From Chitinophagaceae bacterium PMP191F (GTDB lineage Bacteria > Bacteroidota > Bacteroidia > Chitinophagales > Chitinophagaceae): a DNA stretch of 64,000 nt. Shown here in pieces: positions 56,467 through 64,000 of this stretch (its first letter is position 1; the number at the start of each line of letters is the position of its first letter). The stretch covers positions 310,001 to 374,000 of the forward strand of contig LGYU01000010.1 of assembly GCA_001302245.1 (NCBI GenBank), written 5' to 3'. A program made the position numbers and the translations under genes. The notes beneath the pieces are model-generated. The model had not been told where the DNA came from, did no database searches, and was given only the letters and a program-made list of their open reading frames with translations.

Positions 56467-58158
56467 CTATATTTGTTTAGCAGGCAGTTCAAAGCTAAAC
56501 CTGCTTCCTTTGCCAATGGCACTGTCTGCCTGTATATGCCCGCCCTGTGCTTCTATAAACTCCTTAGAGATGGCAAGTCCCAGGCCAGTGCCCGATTTTT
56601 CAGTACCCGGCACTTTGAAATATCGATTAAAGATCCTGGAAAGATATTTCTCATCAATACCCTGTCCATGATCGGTAACGGAAAAACGCACATGTCCGTT
56701 CACAGTAGCCACTGCAATATCTATCTGTGATCCTTCGTAGGAGTATTTAATAGCATTGGTCAGAAAATTGATCAATACCCAGGAGGTTTTTTCTTCGTCT
56801 GCCTGTACAGAAGGCAGTTCCTGCTGGATATGCAACTGTAGTGAAATGCTTTTTTGCTGAGCCTGGAACTGCACTGCTTCCACAGCTTCGTGCACAATAT
56901 TGGCAGGCATTACTGATTGCAGCTTTAGCTGTATATTACCGGTTTCCACCTGTGCCATATTAAGTAATTCACCCGTGATCTTTAGCAGCCGGTCTGCATC
57001 ATCCTGTATGCCGTGCAGTAATTCCTGCTGTTCATGATTCAACGGACCTACCCGTTCGTCTTTTAACAGGCTGCCACTCATTTTGATGGACGAAATAGGC
57101 GTTTTTAATTCGTGTGATACAGTAGCGATGAAATTGGTTTTGGCAACGTCCAGTTCATGAAACGGAGTAATATTGCGTAACACGATCACCTCACCTATTA
57201 CAGCACCATTGCGTTGTATGGTTACATCTTCTTTGGAAAAATAGCTTTCTTTACCATCGGCATAGATCTTCAACCGGGTACTATCATTCTGCTGCAGCAG
57301 CGTGCGCATAAGATCATTGCGGATGGCAATATCAGCGCCATATTTACCGATCACTTCGCTTTGCTGCAGCCCCAGCAGGTTCTGTGCCACCTCATTCAGG
57401 AACAGTATATGTTTGCCTTCGTCAAACCCGATAATACCATCGCGCATCTGGTTAATGATGGTCTCAATTCTGGTTTTTTCAAACATCAGTTTATCCAGAC
57501 TGCTGTGTTCGTATTCATCCAGTTTTTCAGCCATGATATTAAAGGCATTGATCAGTTCGCCAAATTCATCATCCTGTTTTACATGGATACGTTTCTGGTA
57601 ATTCTTTTCTGTTACAGCTTTAATACCTTCTGCCAGTGCATGTACCGGTTTTGAAATAACAGAAGGGAAATTAACTACAAAGCTCAGTGCGATCAGCACC
57701 AATATGGTAAAAATAATTGTCAGCCACATGGTAGCATCAGCTGCAGTAGTACGTGCCACCACTGTTTTTCGAACAATAGCTTCCTGGTTCAGTTCATTGA
57801 TGGTCTGTATACTTCTGCGGAGATTGATAACACTCTGTGCGTCGCCGGGATTGTGCAGTAACCTGTTGAAATCTATACGCAGTTTTACAGTCGCGTCCCG
57901 CTCACCCGACTCTGTAACATTCGCTTCCTGTTTTAATAAATTATCGTTGAACAAACGCAAAGCATCTGCTCCCAATGGCACAGTATCCAGGGCTTTCACC
58001 ATGTTGTTACAATACACCAGTGATTCATGATTATTTTTCAGGATATCTTCTGCATCATTACTTAACCGATTGATATAAAAAATGCCCATAATGCCGAAAC
58101 TGATCAGCATTACAAACAGAAAAAGCATCCCCAGTGTAAGTTTTGTTCGTAACTGCAT
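56467..58158 (-). CDS. sensor histidine kinase (HAMP-PAS-HisKA-HATPase), kdp-linked
   Basis: 563 residues. Two membrane helices (about 8-29 and 145-165) flank a periplasmic helical sensor. Then HAMP (about 165-220), a PAS domain (about 235-335) and HisKA with phosphoacceptor in ATVSHELKTPISS follow. HATPase_c carries INFLTNAIKYS, DHGQGI and GTGLGLAISKEF. Its start is one base after the kdpD-like gene stop, so the KdpD sensor and kinase halves are separate polypeptides here. The matching response regulator is not in the window. Confidence 0.88.
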   Translation of the reverse strand: MQLRTKLTLGMLFLFVMLISFGIMGIFYINRLSNDAEDILKNNHESLVYCNNMVKALDTVPLGADALRLFNDNLLKQEANVTESGERDATVKLRIDFNRLLHNPGDAQSVINLRRSIQTINELNQEAIVRKTVVARTTAADATMWLTIIFTILVLIALSFVVNFPSVISKPVHALAEGIKAVTEKNYQKRIHVKQDDEFGELINAFNIMAEKLDEYEHSSLDKLMFEKTRIETIINQMRDGIIGFDEGKHILFLNEVAQNLLGLQQSEVIGKYGADIAIRNDLMRTLLQQNDSTRLKIYADGKESYFSKEDVTIQRNGAVIGEVIVLRNITPFHELDVAKTNFIATVSHELKTPISSIKMSGSLLKDERVGPLNHEQQELLHGIQDDADRLLKITGELLNMAQVETGNIQLKLQSVMPANIVHEAVEAVQFQAQQKSISLQLHIQQELPSVQADEEKTSWVLINFLTNAIKYSYEGSQIDIAVATVNGHVRFSVTDHGQGIDEKYLSRIFNRYFKVPGTEKSGTGLGLAISKEFIEAQGGHIQADSAIGKGSRFSFELPAKQI

Positions 58159-58159
58159 G

Positions 58160-59281
58160 TTATGAAAGAATTACAATATCAATATCAGCCTTCTGCAATT
58201 TCCTCAACAACCGGTTAAATACCGCTGTGCGCAATATTACGTTCAACAAAGAAAGATGTGGTTTTCCAATACAGATAGTGGTGACCTTTTTTTCTTCGGC
58301 CACCTGTATAATACCCAGGGCAATATCACTATTTTCTACACGGACCAGTTCTGCGCCCAGTTCTGTAGCCAGTTTAAAATTGTTGATCAGGTGCCGCTGA
58401 GCCGAAAGACCGATACGGTCACCCGATTCTTTGGGCGTTTGCACATACAGCACATACCAGCGTGAACCATAATAAGCCGATAAACGGGCTGTTTTCCTGA
58501 TCACCATTCTTGCCACGTGATGATTGCTGCTGATACAGGCCATAAAACGTTCGGCCCTTGTGCGGCTGCTACGCGGCAGTTCCCTTTCGATCTTTCCTTC
58601 TACCTGCGAAGCTACTTCTTTCAATGCCAGTTCCCGTAACTGCAATATTTTTTCGGCCTGGAAAAAATTAGCCAGTGCAGTTGCTATTTTATCGGGTGCA
58701 TATATCTTCCCTTCCCGCAAACGGGCAATCAATTCATCGGCCGTAAGGTCTATATTCACCACCTCATCTGCCATACGTATCACCTTGTCAGGAATCCTTT
58801 CCTTGACTTCCACCCCGGTTATTTCTTTTACATCTTCATTCAGTCCTTCTATGTGCTGGATATTTACCGCACTGATGACACTGATACCTGCATCCAGCAA
58901 CTGCAGTACATCCTGCCAGCGTTTTTCGTTGGCACTTCCTTCAATATTGGTATGCGCCAGTTCATCTACCACCACTACTTCCGGGTGAATGTTAAGAATG
59001 GCCTGTAGATCCATTTCGTCCAGTTCCTTGCCTTTGTAAAACAATCTACGGCGCGGAATCAGCGGCAATCCTTCTGCCAATGCTTCTGTTTCCTTGCGTT
59101 TATGCGTTTCAACATAACCTATCTGCACATCCACACCATTGCGCACCAATGTATGCGCCTCCTGCAACATTCTGTAGGTTTTGCCAACACCGGCACTCAT
59201 ACCGATATAAATTTTGAACTTACCCCGGCGCGACTGCCTGATAAGCTCCAGAAAATGTTGCTGTTCGGGTGTTTCGGGCAT
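58160..59281 (-). CDS. kdpD: KdpD N-terminal sensor protein (KdpD + USP domains, no kinase)
   Basis: 373 residues equivalent to the cytosolic N-terminal part of KdpD: GKFKIYIGMSAGVGKTYRML (Walker A), VVVDELAHTNIEGS (Walker B), then a universal-stress-protein-like domain (about 235-370, ending VTTICIGKPHLS). It stops before the membrane and kinase parts of full-length KdpD; the kinase is the next gene. Senses potassium and nucleotides in the family. Start at 59281 (MPETPEQQHFLEL) chosen over 59320. Confidence 0.9.
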   Translation of the reverse strand: MPETPEQQHFLELIRQSRRGKFKIYIGMSAGVGKTYRMLQEAHTLVRNGVDVQIGYVETHKRKETEALAEGLPLIPRRRLFYKGKELDEMDLQAILNIHPEVVVVDELAHTNIEGSANEKRWQDVLQLLDAGISVISAVNIQHIEGLNEDVKEITGVEVKERIPDKVIRMADEVVNIDLTADELIARLREGKIYAPDKIATALANFFQAEKILQLRELALKEVASQVEGKIERELPRSSRTRAERFMACISSNHHVARMVIRKTARLSAYYGSRWYVLYVQTPKESGDRIGLSAQRHLINNFKLATELGAELVRVENSDIALGIIQVAEEKKVTTICIGKPHLSLLNVILRTAVFNRLLRKLQKADIDIVILS

Positions 59282-59311
59282 AATGTTGTTGTTGCGGGTT
59301 GATGTTTCGTG

Positions 59312-59327
59312 AATCGGCAATCGTGAA
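59312..59327. repeat. 16-base repeat AATCGGCAATCGTGAA, copy 2
   Basis: Identical to 27206-27221. It sits 31 bases upstream of the kdpD start. The 293-base gap to the next gene also contains degenerate words (ACACGGAAGCACAAAGGAAC at 59434 onward) similar in style to other gaps, and no gene. Confidence 0.5.
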
Positions 59328-59574
59328 TCATGAGATCACTGCTATTCCTGCTCGTTACCCGAATCCTGGCAGTGGACTACCCTCTGTAAACTTTTCAACG
59401 TACCAGCATTATCGCTTCCTGACTTCTTTTTGAACCTCGAAGACACGGAAGCACAAAGGAACACGAAGAGACGTGTCAGGAATTGGGTATTAGCTGTCAG
59501 CTGTGAACTATTCCTTATTAACTTTTCAACTTCCTTGTGTTATTACTTTTCGCCTTTCTGACTCAGGACTTATT

Positions 59575-60177
59575 TTAAACCACAAAACCCGTGCTCCCCA
59601 TTTCATATTTCGTACTTTTCTCTGACTTCATATATTCTTCCGGGCTAAACAACATCGCAGTACACAAACAGTTGGTACATTGTTTACCCTGTAGTATACT
59701 GTAATTTACACAACTCCTGCAACCTTCCCAGAACGCTTTGTCTTTTGCGATCTCGTTGTAGGTTACAGTTTCAAAACCCAGCCGGGCATTCATTTTCATA
59801 ATAGCCAGCCCAGTGGTGATACTGAATATTTTAGCTTCGGGGTATGATGTACGTGCCAACTGGAATACCTTGTTCTTAATCTTTGCCGCAACCCCCTGGT
59901 TACGGTAAGTCGGGTTTACGATTAAACCTGAATTGGAAACAAATTCACCGTTGCCCCATACTTCAAAATAAGAAAATCCTACCCACTGGCCGGAAGCGGT
60001 AATAGCTATTACTGCCTTGCCCTGCTCCATTTTCTGTATAATACTTTCCGGTGTCCGTTTGGAAATACCGGTTCCTCTTTTTATTGCTGAGGCTTCAGTT
60101 TCTTCGCTGATCATTTTTGCATAGTGCGCATCACTGACATTGGCAACACGCACAATAATATCGTCTTCGGGATCCAT
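59575..60177 (-). CDS. GNAT family N-acetyltransferase with Cys-rich tail
   Basis: 200 residues. A GNAT fold (about 10-150) shows VIAITASGQWVGFSYFEVW, LIVNPTYRNQGVAAKIKNKVF (the acetyl-CoA pyrophosphate loop) and AIMKMNARLGFETVTY. The C-terminus (about 160-177) carries CRSCVNY and CTNCLC, a cluster of five cysteines that may bind zinc. Substrate unknown. It lies 59 bases after the DUF7674-like gene, inside the kdp gene train. Confidence 0.8.
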   Translation of the reverse strand: MDPEDDIIVRVANVSDAHYAKMISEETEASAIKRGTGISKRTPESIIQKMEQGKAVIAITASGQWVGFSYFEVWGNGEFVSNSGLIVNPTYRNQGVAAKIKNKVFQLARTSYPEAKIFSITTGLAIMKMNARLGFETVTYNEIAKDKAFWEGCRSCVNYSILQGKQCTNCLCTAMLFSPEEYMKSEKSTKYEMGSTGFVV

Positions 60178-60236
60178 GATAATTACTTGTTGTAACAGCT
60201 ACGTTTCCGCGCTATTGATTCCTGGTTTATTGTATA

Positions 60237-60596
60237 CTAACATCCGCTCTGCATTACCTGTTTTACATATACGTTGTACAGCGGTGCAGGCAACAATGTT
60301 CTTACCTGTGCATAATCTTTTTTGTTGCACGATAAAAACACAGGGAAAGCATATACAAAGATGTTCTCGATGGCATTTTTTACAATGGTATCGCCATTTA
60401 CATACAATCTTTCTGCCAACGCACAACACTGCTGTGCGAGCTTCATATTGTGTTCAACAAAAGCTTTAGTGGTATAACGTGTAAAACTTTGTAATGAAGT
60501 ATATACATTGGTCTCCATTCTTGCGGTAAGATCGGAATAAGTGGCTCCGTTCATTATTTCCCGTACATAAGCGGGTAGTTCATATTGCGTAATCAT
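60237..60596 (-). CDS. small helical protein, DUF7674-like
   Basis: 119 residues beginning MITQYELPAYVREIMNGATY, all-alpha by composition, with no signal or membrane segment. It resembles my recollection of the DUF7674 family (YEIP...CxxLAERLY); treat as tentative. It is followed by the GNAT gene. A pair of 16-base direct repeats lies upstream at 60747-60782. Confidence 0.6.
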   Translation of the reverse strand: MITQYELPAYVREIMNGATYSDLTARMETNVYTSLQSFTRYTTKAFVEHNMKLAQQCCALAERLYVNGDTIVKNAIENIFVYAFPVFLSCNKKDYAQVRTLLPAPLYNVYVKQVMQSGC

Positions 60597-60746
60597 TGTG
60601 TTTGATTTATTGTTTCAAAGGATCAATACCAGTAAATACCAAATGTTGTTCCTGTAATTATGTCTGTTATCAAAAAAACACAAACAAATAACAATCAATC
60701 AATTACAGCACTAGTGTTTTTAAAGAACAGTACCCCCTCCATCCGG

Positions 60747-60782
60747 CTGTCTTTCAAAATGGAAGACTGTTTTTCAAAATGG
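60747..60782. repeat. tandem 16-base sites, 20-bp period
   Basis: CTGTCTTTCAAAATGG (60747-60762) and CTGTTTTTCAAAATGG (60767-60782) differ at one base and are two helical turns apart. They lie 151-186 bases upstream of the DUF7674-like gene and just downstream of the porin gene stop. The spacing suggests a transcription-factor site. Confidence 0.6.
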
Positions 60783-60818
60783 CAGGTTTTGCTGTAAAAC
60801 CATCAGCAGCATATTTAT

Positions 60819-61898
60819 TTACCAGTGAAAGGTTACCGCGGCAGTGACAAAGGTATTATTGCGGGTACCAGTATTGTCATACTTGATAAAATACCTGTCT
60901 TTTCCCTGCAGACTTCTTACTTCAATACGACCGGTAATGTTATTACCCAGGTGACGATCATAATTTAAACTCCATCCAAAGGTTTCAAAACCGCTATTGG
61001 CAGCAATGATCACATTATTCTTATCCCTGTAATACTCGCCACGTGCAGTAAAACTATTCACAGCATCAGGAGTGTACCGCGCTATCAATACCGGTGCATA
61101 CCAGGTATTATAGCTGCTGCTTCCTTTCTGTACCTGCTCCATGCCGTAATCAAATCCGGCTGTGATGCCGATCTTTTTATTTAACTGAAAAATGCCATAC
61201 AGGTTATGAAAGTACCGCATACAACGTATACTATCGGGTTGATCACTACCAGCAAAGTTGCTATAGTTCAGCGTGAGCTTTTCAGATGGTTTAAACATGA
61301 TCTGTGCCCCCATTGAAGGGGTATAGCTACCAGCAACACGTTGTATACGTTGCCATCCATTCAGGTACAGCACAGCAAAATACCATTGTTCATTTTTACT
61401 GGCATAGCTTATACGGGCGCCGGTTTCAAAATAGGGAGAATTGTCAGCTGCCATGCTACGGGTTACCGTCCAGTTATCTTTTCCTACTGCACTTTCAAAA
61501 CCGATATGTGAAGGCATCACACCTGCATCCAGCCACAGGTTGATATTCTTCAATAATTTTACACCGATATTGGCCTCGTAAATATTTTTCAATACACCCG
61601 GCTCTGCTGTATAATTTTCGTTCATATAAGAACCTGCACCTATGGCAATAGTAGCCCTGCTTCGTTCAGTATTATAAGCGGCTTTTATAAAAGCGAGATT
61701 GACATTCACTTCTCCAACCCTGTTGTGGCTGTACACAAATGCCGGTCGGCTGTTATTGGAAGGCTTATTGAAATCATATACATAATATACTTCTCCATAG
61801 GCGCTGACAGTAAAAGGACTTTTCTTTTCCTGTTCTTCCTGTGCCATGCCATGCAGGCAAAGCGCACAGATATATATACAACAAAATATCTTTTTCAT
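60819..61898 (-). CDS. outer-membrane beta-barrel porin, BBP2-type (paralogue 1)
   Basis: 359 residues with a signal peptide (MKKIFCCIYICALCLHGMAQ) and an alternating-strand barrel ending VTFHW. It contains MPSHIGFESAVGKDNWTVTR and SPYFETGARISY...NGWQ, shared with the next-door porin, so the two arose by duplication. Likely an outer-membrane channel serving the potassium system (inference from position in the kdp train). Start at 61898, where the signal peptide begins; upstream in-frame sequence to 61958 is not included. Confidence 0.82.
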   Translation of the reverse strand: MKKIFCCIYICALCLHGMAQEEQEKKSPFTVSAYGEVYYVYDFNKPSNNSRPAFVYSHNRVGEVNVNLAFIKAAYNTERSRATIAIGAGSYMNENYTAEPGVLKNIYEANIGVKLLKNINLWLDAGVMPSHIGFESAVGKDNWTVTRSMAADNSPYFETGARISYASKNEQWYFAVLYLNGWQRIQRVAGSYTPSMGAQIMFKPSEKLTLNYSNFAGSDQPDSIRCMRYFHNLYGIFQLNKKIGITAGFDYGMEQVQKGSSSYNTWYAPVLIARYTPDAVNSFTARGEYYRDKNNVIIAANSGFETFGWSLNYDRHLGNNITGRIEVRSLQGKDRYFIKYDNTGTRNNTFVTAAVTFHW

Positions 61899-62036
61899 TT
61901 TACATGCGGATAACGATCGGGAAAAAGCACAGGAAAACAAAAACGCCTCCCCGTGCACAACTGCAAGAACAAGAGTTACGGATTACAATCACACTCAGAA
62001 TTGTTGAAAAAAGGATATCAACGATCAATAAAATAT

Positions 62037-63377
62037 TTATAACCGGAAATTAACAGATACAATAACCCTGTTCTCACTTTTGCGTAAGTCCGGCACCCAT
62101 GCAGGATCAACAGGATCGGAAGTAAAACCTGTTTGTGAAGTGGTACCGCCAGGACCAGCGAAATAAGGAACATTGGAATTACGGTGCGCATATTCAAACC
62201 GCAGTGTAAAAAAGTCGTTGGGCATAATATCCCATGTTGCGGTGAATTGTCCCATTTTAAGGTTTTTGCCACTGGCAATAGCCTTATCATAATCATTGGG
62301 CTGTACAGAAGGTGCAGCAGGAGTAAATGCCAGGTAACCGCCGGGATTGGTTACATAATCACCACGCAGGGTTAAAGCCATTTTATTCCTGTTAAACCAT
62401 ACACGGTGTGCAATGGAAGTGCCGGCCATATAATTGTCTTTTGCCTTTACACCATCGCCTGTTTGAAAACCGTAGTGGTTGTTGATGCTGAATGCGGCCT
62501 GGGAGATGCCTTTGGAGGCTGCATTCTTAAAATATCTTGCTACAAAGCTGTTATCATGATGAAACCGGTGTACTTTGGATAAACTGGTAGCGCCGGCTAC
62601 ATGTGTATCGTTTCCATAATAGAAGTTGGCTACGATCTGTACATTTTCACTGGGCCGGTAATAGTTTGAATTGCCCAATCCTATGTTTTTACTCCAGCTA
62701 TTGTAACTCTGCCAGCCGTTCAGCAGCCATAGTTCTGTTTTAAATTTTTTAGATGGAAAGAACTGTGCTCTTGCTCCCTGGAAATAAAAAGGCGTAAAAT
62801 CGCACACCATACTTCGTTGATAGCTCCAGTTCTCCTGCAATACATAACTTTCCAGACCGATGTAAGACATAAAAATGCCCATCTCTATATTCAGTCCGTA
62901 CTTTACATTGAAGTGATAACCACCTGCCGCTTCTCGGATAAATTTCAGGTTACCGGTTCCGGTGTTGCGGCCGCGGGTTACCGAACCGTCTGCTTCCTGT
63001 ACAATATGTGTCATGCTACCTGTTTGCAGCCACAGCCTGCCAATAATATTTTTGTAATTACTTTCTATGCCAATGCTGGCCTGGTTCACCTGGAATTCAT
63101 TGCTTCTGCCCATGCTGGCAGAGATTGTTTGTGTGTTGTCTTTGGGTCGGGCAAAATTGTAATTAAAATATCCATCCAGCAATACAGTTCCGGTAAGAAT
63201 AGTTTCGCCGTTCTTATCTGCCAGTTGCAGGGGAAAATTCTTTTGCCGGTTCTGTCCGTTGATCCAGGTAAGATCCATTCCGTCAAAAGGCACTTTAGCC
63301 TGTTGGGCACTTACCTGTTGTACAGCAGTCAATACAGTAGCGCATGCCAGTAATCCTGGCAGGATTGTAGTTCTCAT
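62037..63377 (-). CDS. outer-membrane beta-barrel porin, BBP2-type (paralogue 2)
   Basis: 446 residues with a signal peptide (MRTTILPGLLACATVLTAVQQVSAQ cleaved near residue 25) and a barrel ending VSVNFRL. Shares the IGLESYVLQENWSYQRSMV and FYFQGARAQF...NGWQ segments with the neighbouring porin. It begins 52 bases after kdpC stops, so it is almost certainly in the kdp transcript. Start at the ATG at 63377; a TTG three codons upstream is less likely. Confidence 0.82.
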   Translation of the reverse strand: MRTTILPGLLACATVLTAVQQVSAQQAKVPFDGMDLTWINGQNRQKNFPLQLADKNGETILTGTVLLDGYFNYNFARPKDNTQTISASMGRSNEFQVNQASIGIESNYKNIIGRLWLQTGSMTHIVQEADGSVTRGRNTGTGNLKFIREAAGGYHFNVKYGLNIEMGIFMSYIGLESYVLQENWSYQRSMVCDFTPFYFQGARAQFFPSKKFKTELWLLNGWQSYNSWSKNIGLGNSNYYRPSENVQIVANFYYGNDTHVAGATSLSKVHRFHHDNSFVARYFKNAASKGISQAAFSINNHYGFQTGDGVKAKDNYMAGTSIAHRVWFNRNKMALTLRGDYVTNPGGYLAFTPAAPSVQPNDYDKAIASGKNLKMGQFTATWDIMPNDFFTLRFEYAHRNSNVPYFAGPGGTTSQTGFTSDPVDPAWVPDLRKSENRVIVSVNFRL

Positions 63378-63429
63378 AATAAACAATGGTTAAAAAATTT
63401 CTTCGGTGCTTAAAGGAGCTATTGAGGTT

Positions 63430-63993
63430 TTACTTTAAGGCGTCCAGTGCTATATTCAGCTTTAATACATTTACTTTGGCAGGCCCCATCAATCCCAGCA
63501 ACGGGCCGTCAGTATGCTGTTTTACCAGTGCATACAATTTGTCTTCACTTATTTTACGGATAGCGGCTATACGCTTTACCTGTATACTGGCTGCAGCAGG
63601 TGAAATATCCGGATCAAGTCCGCTGCCGGATGCTGTAACAAGATCAGCCGGTATATATTTTTTCTCAATGCCCGGGTTGTGTACCAGGAAAGTATCAATA
63701 CGCTCCTGCACCTGTTTCAGATAATCTGGATTGGAAGCTCCTTTATTGGAACCACCGGAACCTGCAGCATTATAACCCACTGCAGATGGGCGGCCATGAA
63801 AATATTTGTCATCTGAAAATAGCTGCCCGATATTGGCATACCCTACTACTTTCCCATTTACCATGATGGTTTCACCTTTTCCGCCGCCTGGTGTCAGTTT
63901 GCCTGCCACAGCCAGCAGTGCAGGGTAGATGAACCCCAGCAATACGATCATCACCAGCGTAAGTTTTAATGAGATGCTTATATACTTTTTCAT
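63430..63993 (-). CDS. kdpC: potassium-transporting ATPase subunit KdpC
   Basis: 187-residue accessory subunit of the Kdp high-affinity K+ pump. One N-terminal membrane helix (about 7-30) is followed by the periplasmic domain with FHGRPSAVGYNAAGSGGSN (65-83) and TASGSGLDPDISPAAA (121-136), the family signatures. Gene order (KdpC followed by porins and KdpD) and the window edge imply kdpA and kdpB lie upstream beyond 64000. Confidence 0.95.
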   Translation of the reverse strand: MKKYISISLKLTLVMIVLLGFIYPALLAVAGKLTPGGGKGETIMVNGKVVGYANIGQLFSDDKYFHGRPSAVGYNAAGSGGSNKGASNPDYLKQVQERIDTFLVHNPGIEKKYIPADLVTASGSGLDPDISPAAASIQVKRIAAIRKISEDKLYALVKQHTDGPLLGLMGPAKVNVLKLNIALDALK

Positions 63994-64000
63994 TTTTTCA

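Noticed and set aside
60747-60800. Sigma-54 promoter (TGGCAGGTTTTGCT at 60780 region)
   Set aside because: The GG and GC elements are 8 bases apart instead of 10, and it would fire away from the nearest downstream gene.

Overview
The window is chromosomal DNA of a Bacteroidota bacterium, most likely family Chitinophagaceae (Chitinophaga/Niastella-like). The evidence is the gene repertoire: DUF3810, DUF5686, DUF6580 and DUF2911 proteins, a T9SS-type C-terminal domain, CarboxypepD_reg domains, membrane LytTR regulators, and a ceramide and inositol-lipid locus. Starts generally lack Shine-Dalgarno sequences, and several genes are preceded by the Bacteroidota -7 element TAnnTTTG. Coding density is high. 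I found no rRNA, tRNA, CRISPR array, insertion sequence or prophage.

Layout. 0-9.6 kb: mainly housekeeping genes: a partial 4'-phosphopantetheinyl transferase, dcd, a DUF3810 metalloprotease-like protein, an acyl-CoA carboxylase beta subunit, rnhA, a DUF6580 protein, manA, YraN, YkgJ, xerD and a HAD phosphatase. 9.6-17.7 kb: signalling and envelope genes: a TPR-like protein with a membrane LytTR regulator, a T9SS-type protein, a VWA protein, an ECF sigma factor with a membrane partner, and DUF2911. 17.8-35.2 kb: a PIG-L deacetylase / sodium symporter operon with two very small membrane-protein genes, an M14 peptidase, NDH-2, a 1203-residue phosphoesterase / kinase-like / beta-barrel fusion, an SdiA-regulated-like lipoprotein, ppk1, and an HD-domain protein fused to a Pycsar-effector-type membrane module.

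35.4-49.4 kb is the most striking part. One minus-strand gene train encodes serine palmitoyltransferase, a GNAT-type ceramide synthase, an oxo-ceramide reductase, myo-inositol-phosphate synthase, a PgpA-type phosphatase, GtrA, DUF5686, a CDP-alcohol phosphotransferase, DUF4833, an FA2H/Scs7-like hydroxylase and an Aur1-like PAP2 enzyme. This looks like a nearly complete, eukaryote-like route to inositol phosphorylceramide. An AraC regulator sits just upstream. A paired site (two ATGTCTG half-sites 21 bp apart, exactly 22 bp from a weak -7 box) occurs before the serine palmitoyltransferase gene and, with identical geometry, before an atypical SDR gene at 36.9 kb. This points to a shared regulon.

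49.4-64 kb: a HAD/CAT-like pair, nhaA, a glycine-rich secreted protein, a P1B-4-type metal ATPase with a membrane partner, and the distal part of a kdp potassium operon (kdpC, two BBP2-type porins, a two-gene GNAT/DUF7674-like insert, and KdpD split into a sensor protein and a separate histidine kinase). kdpA and kdpB would lie beyond the right edge.
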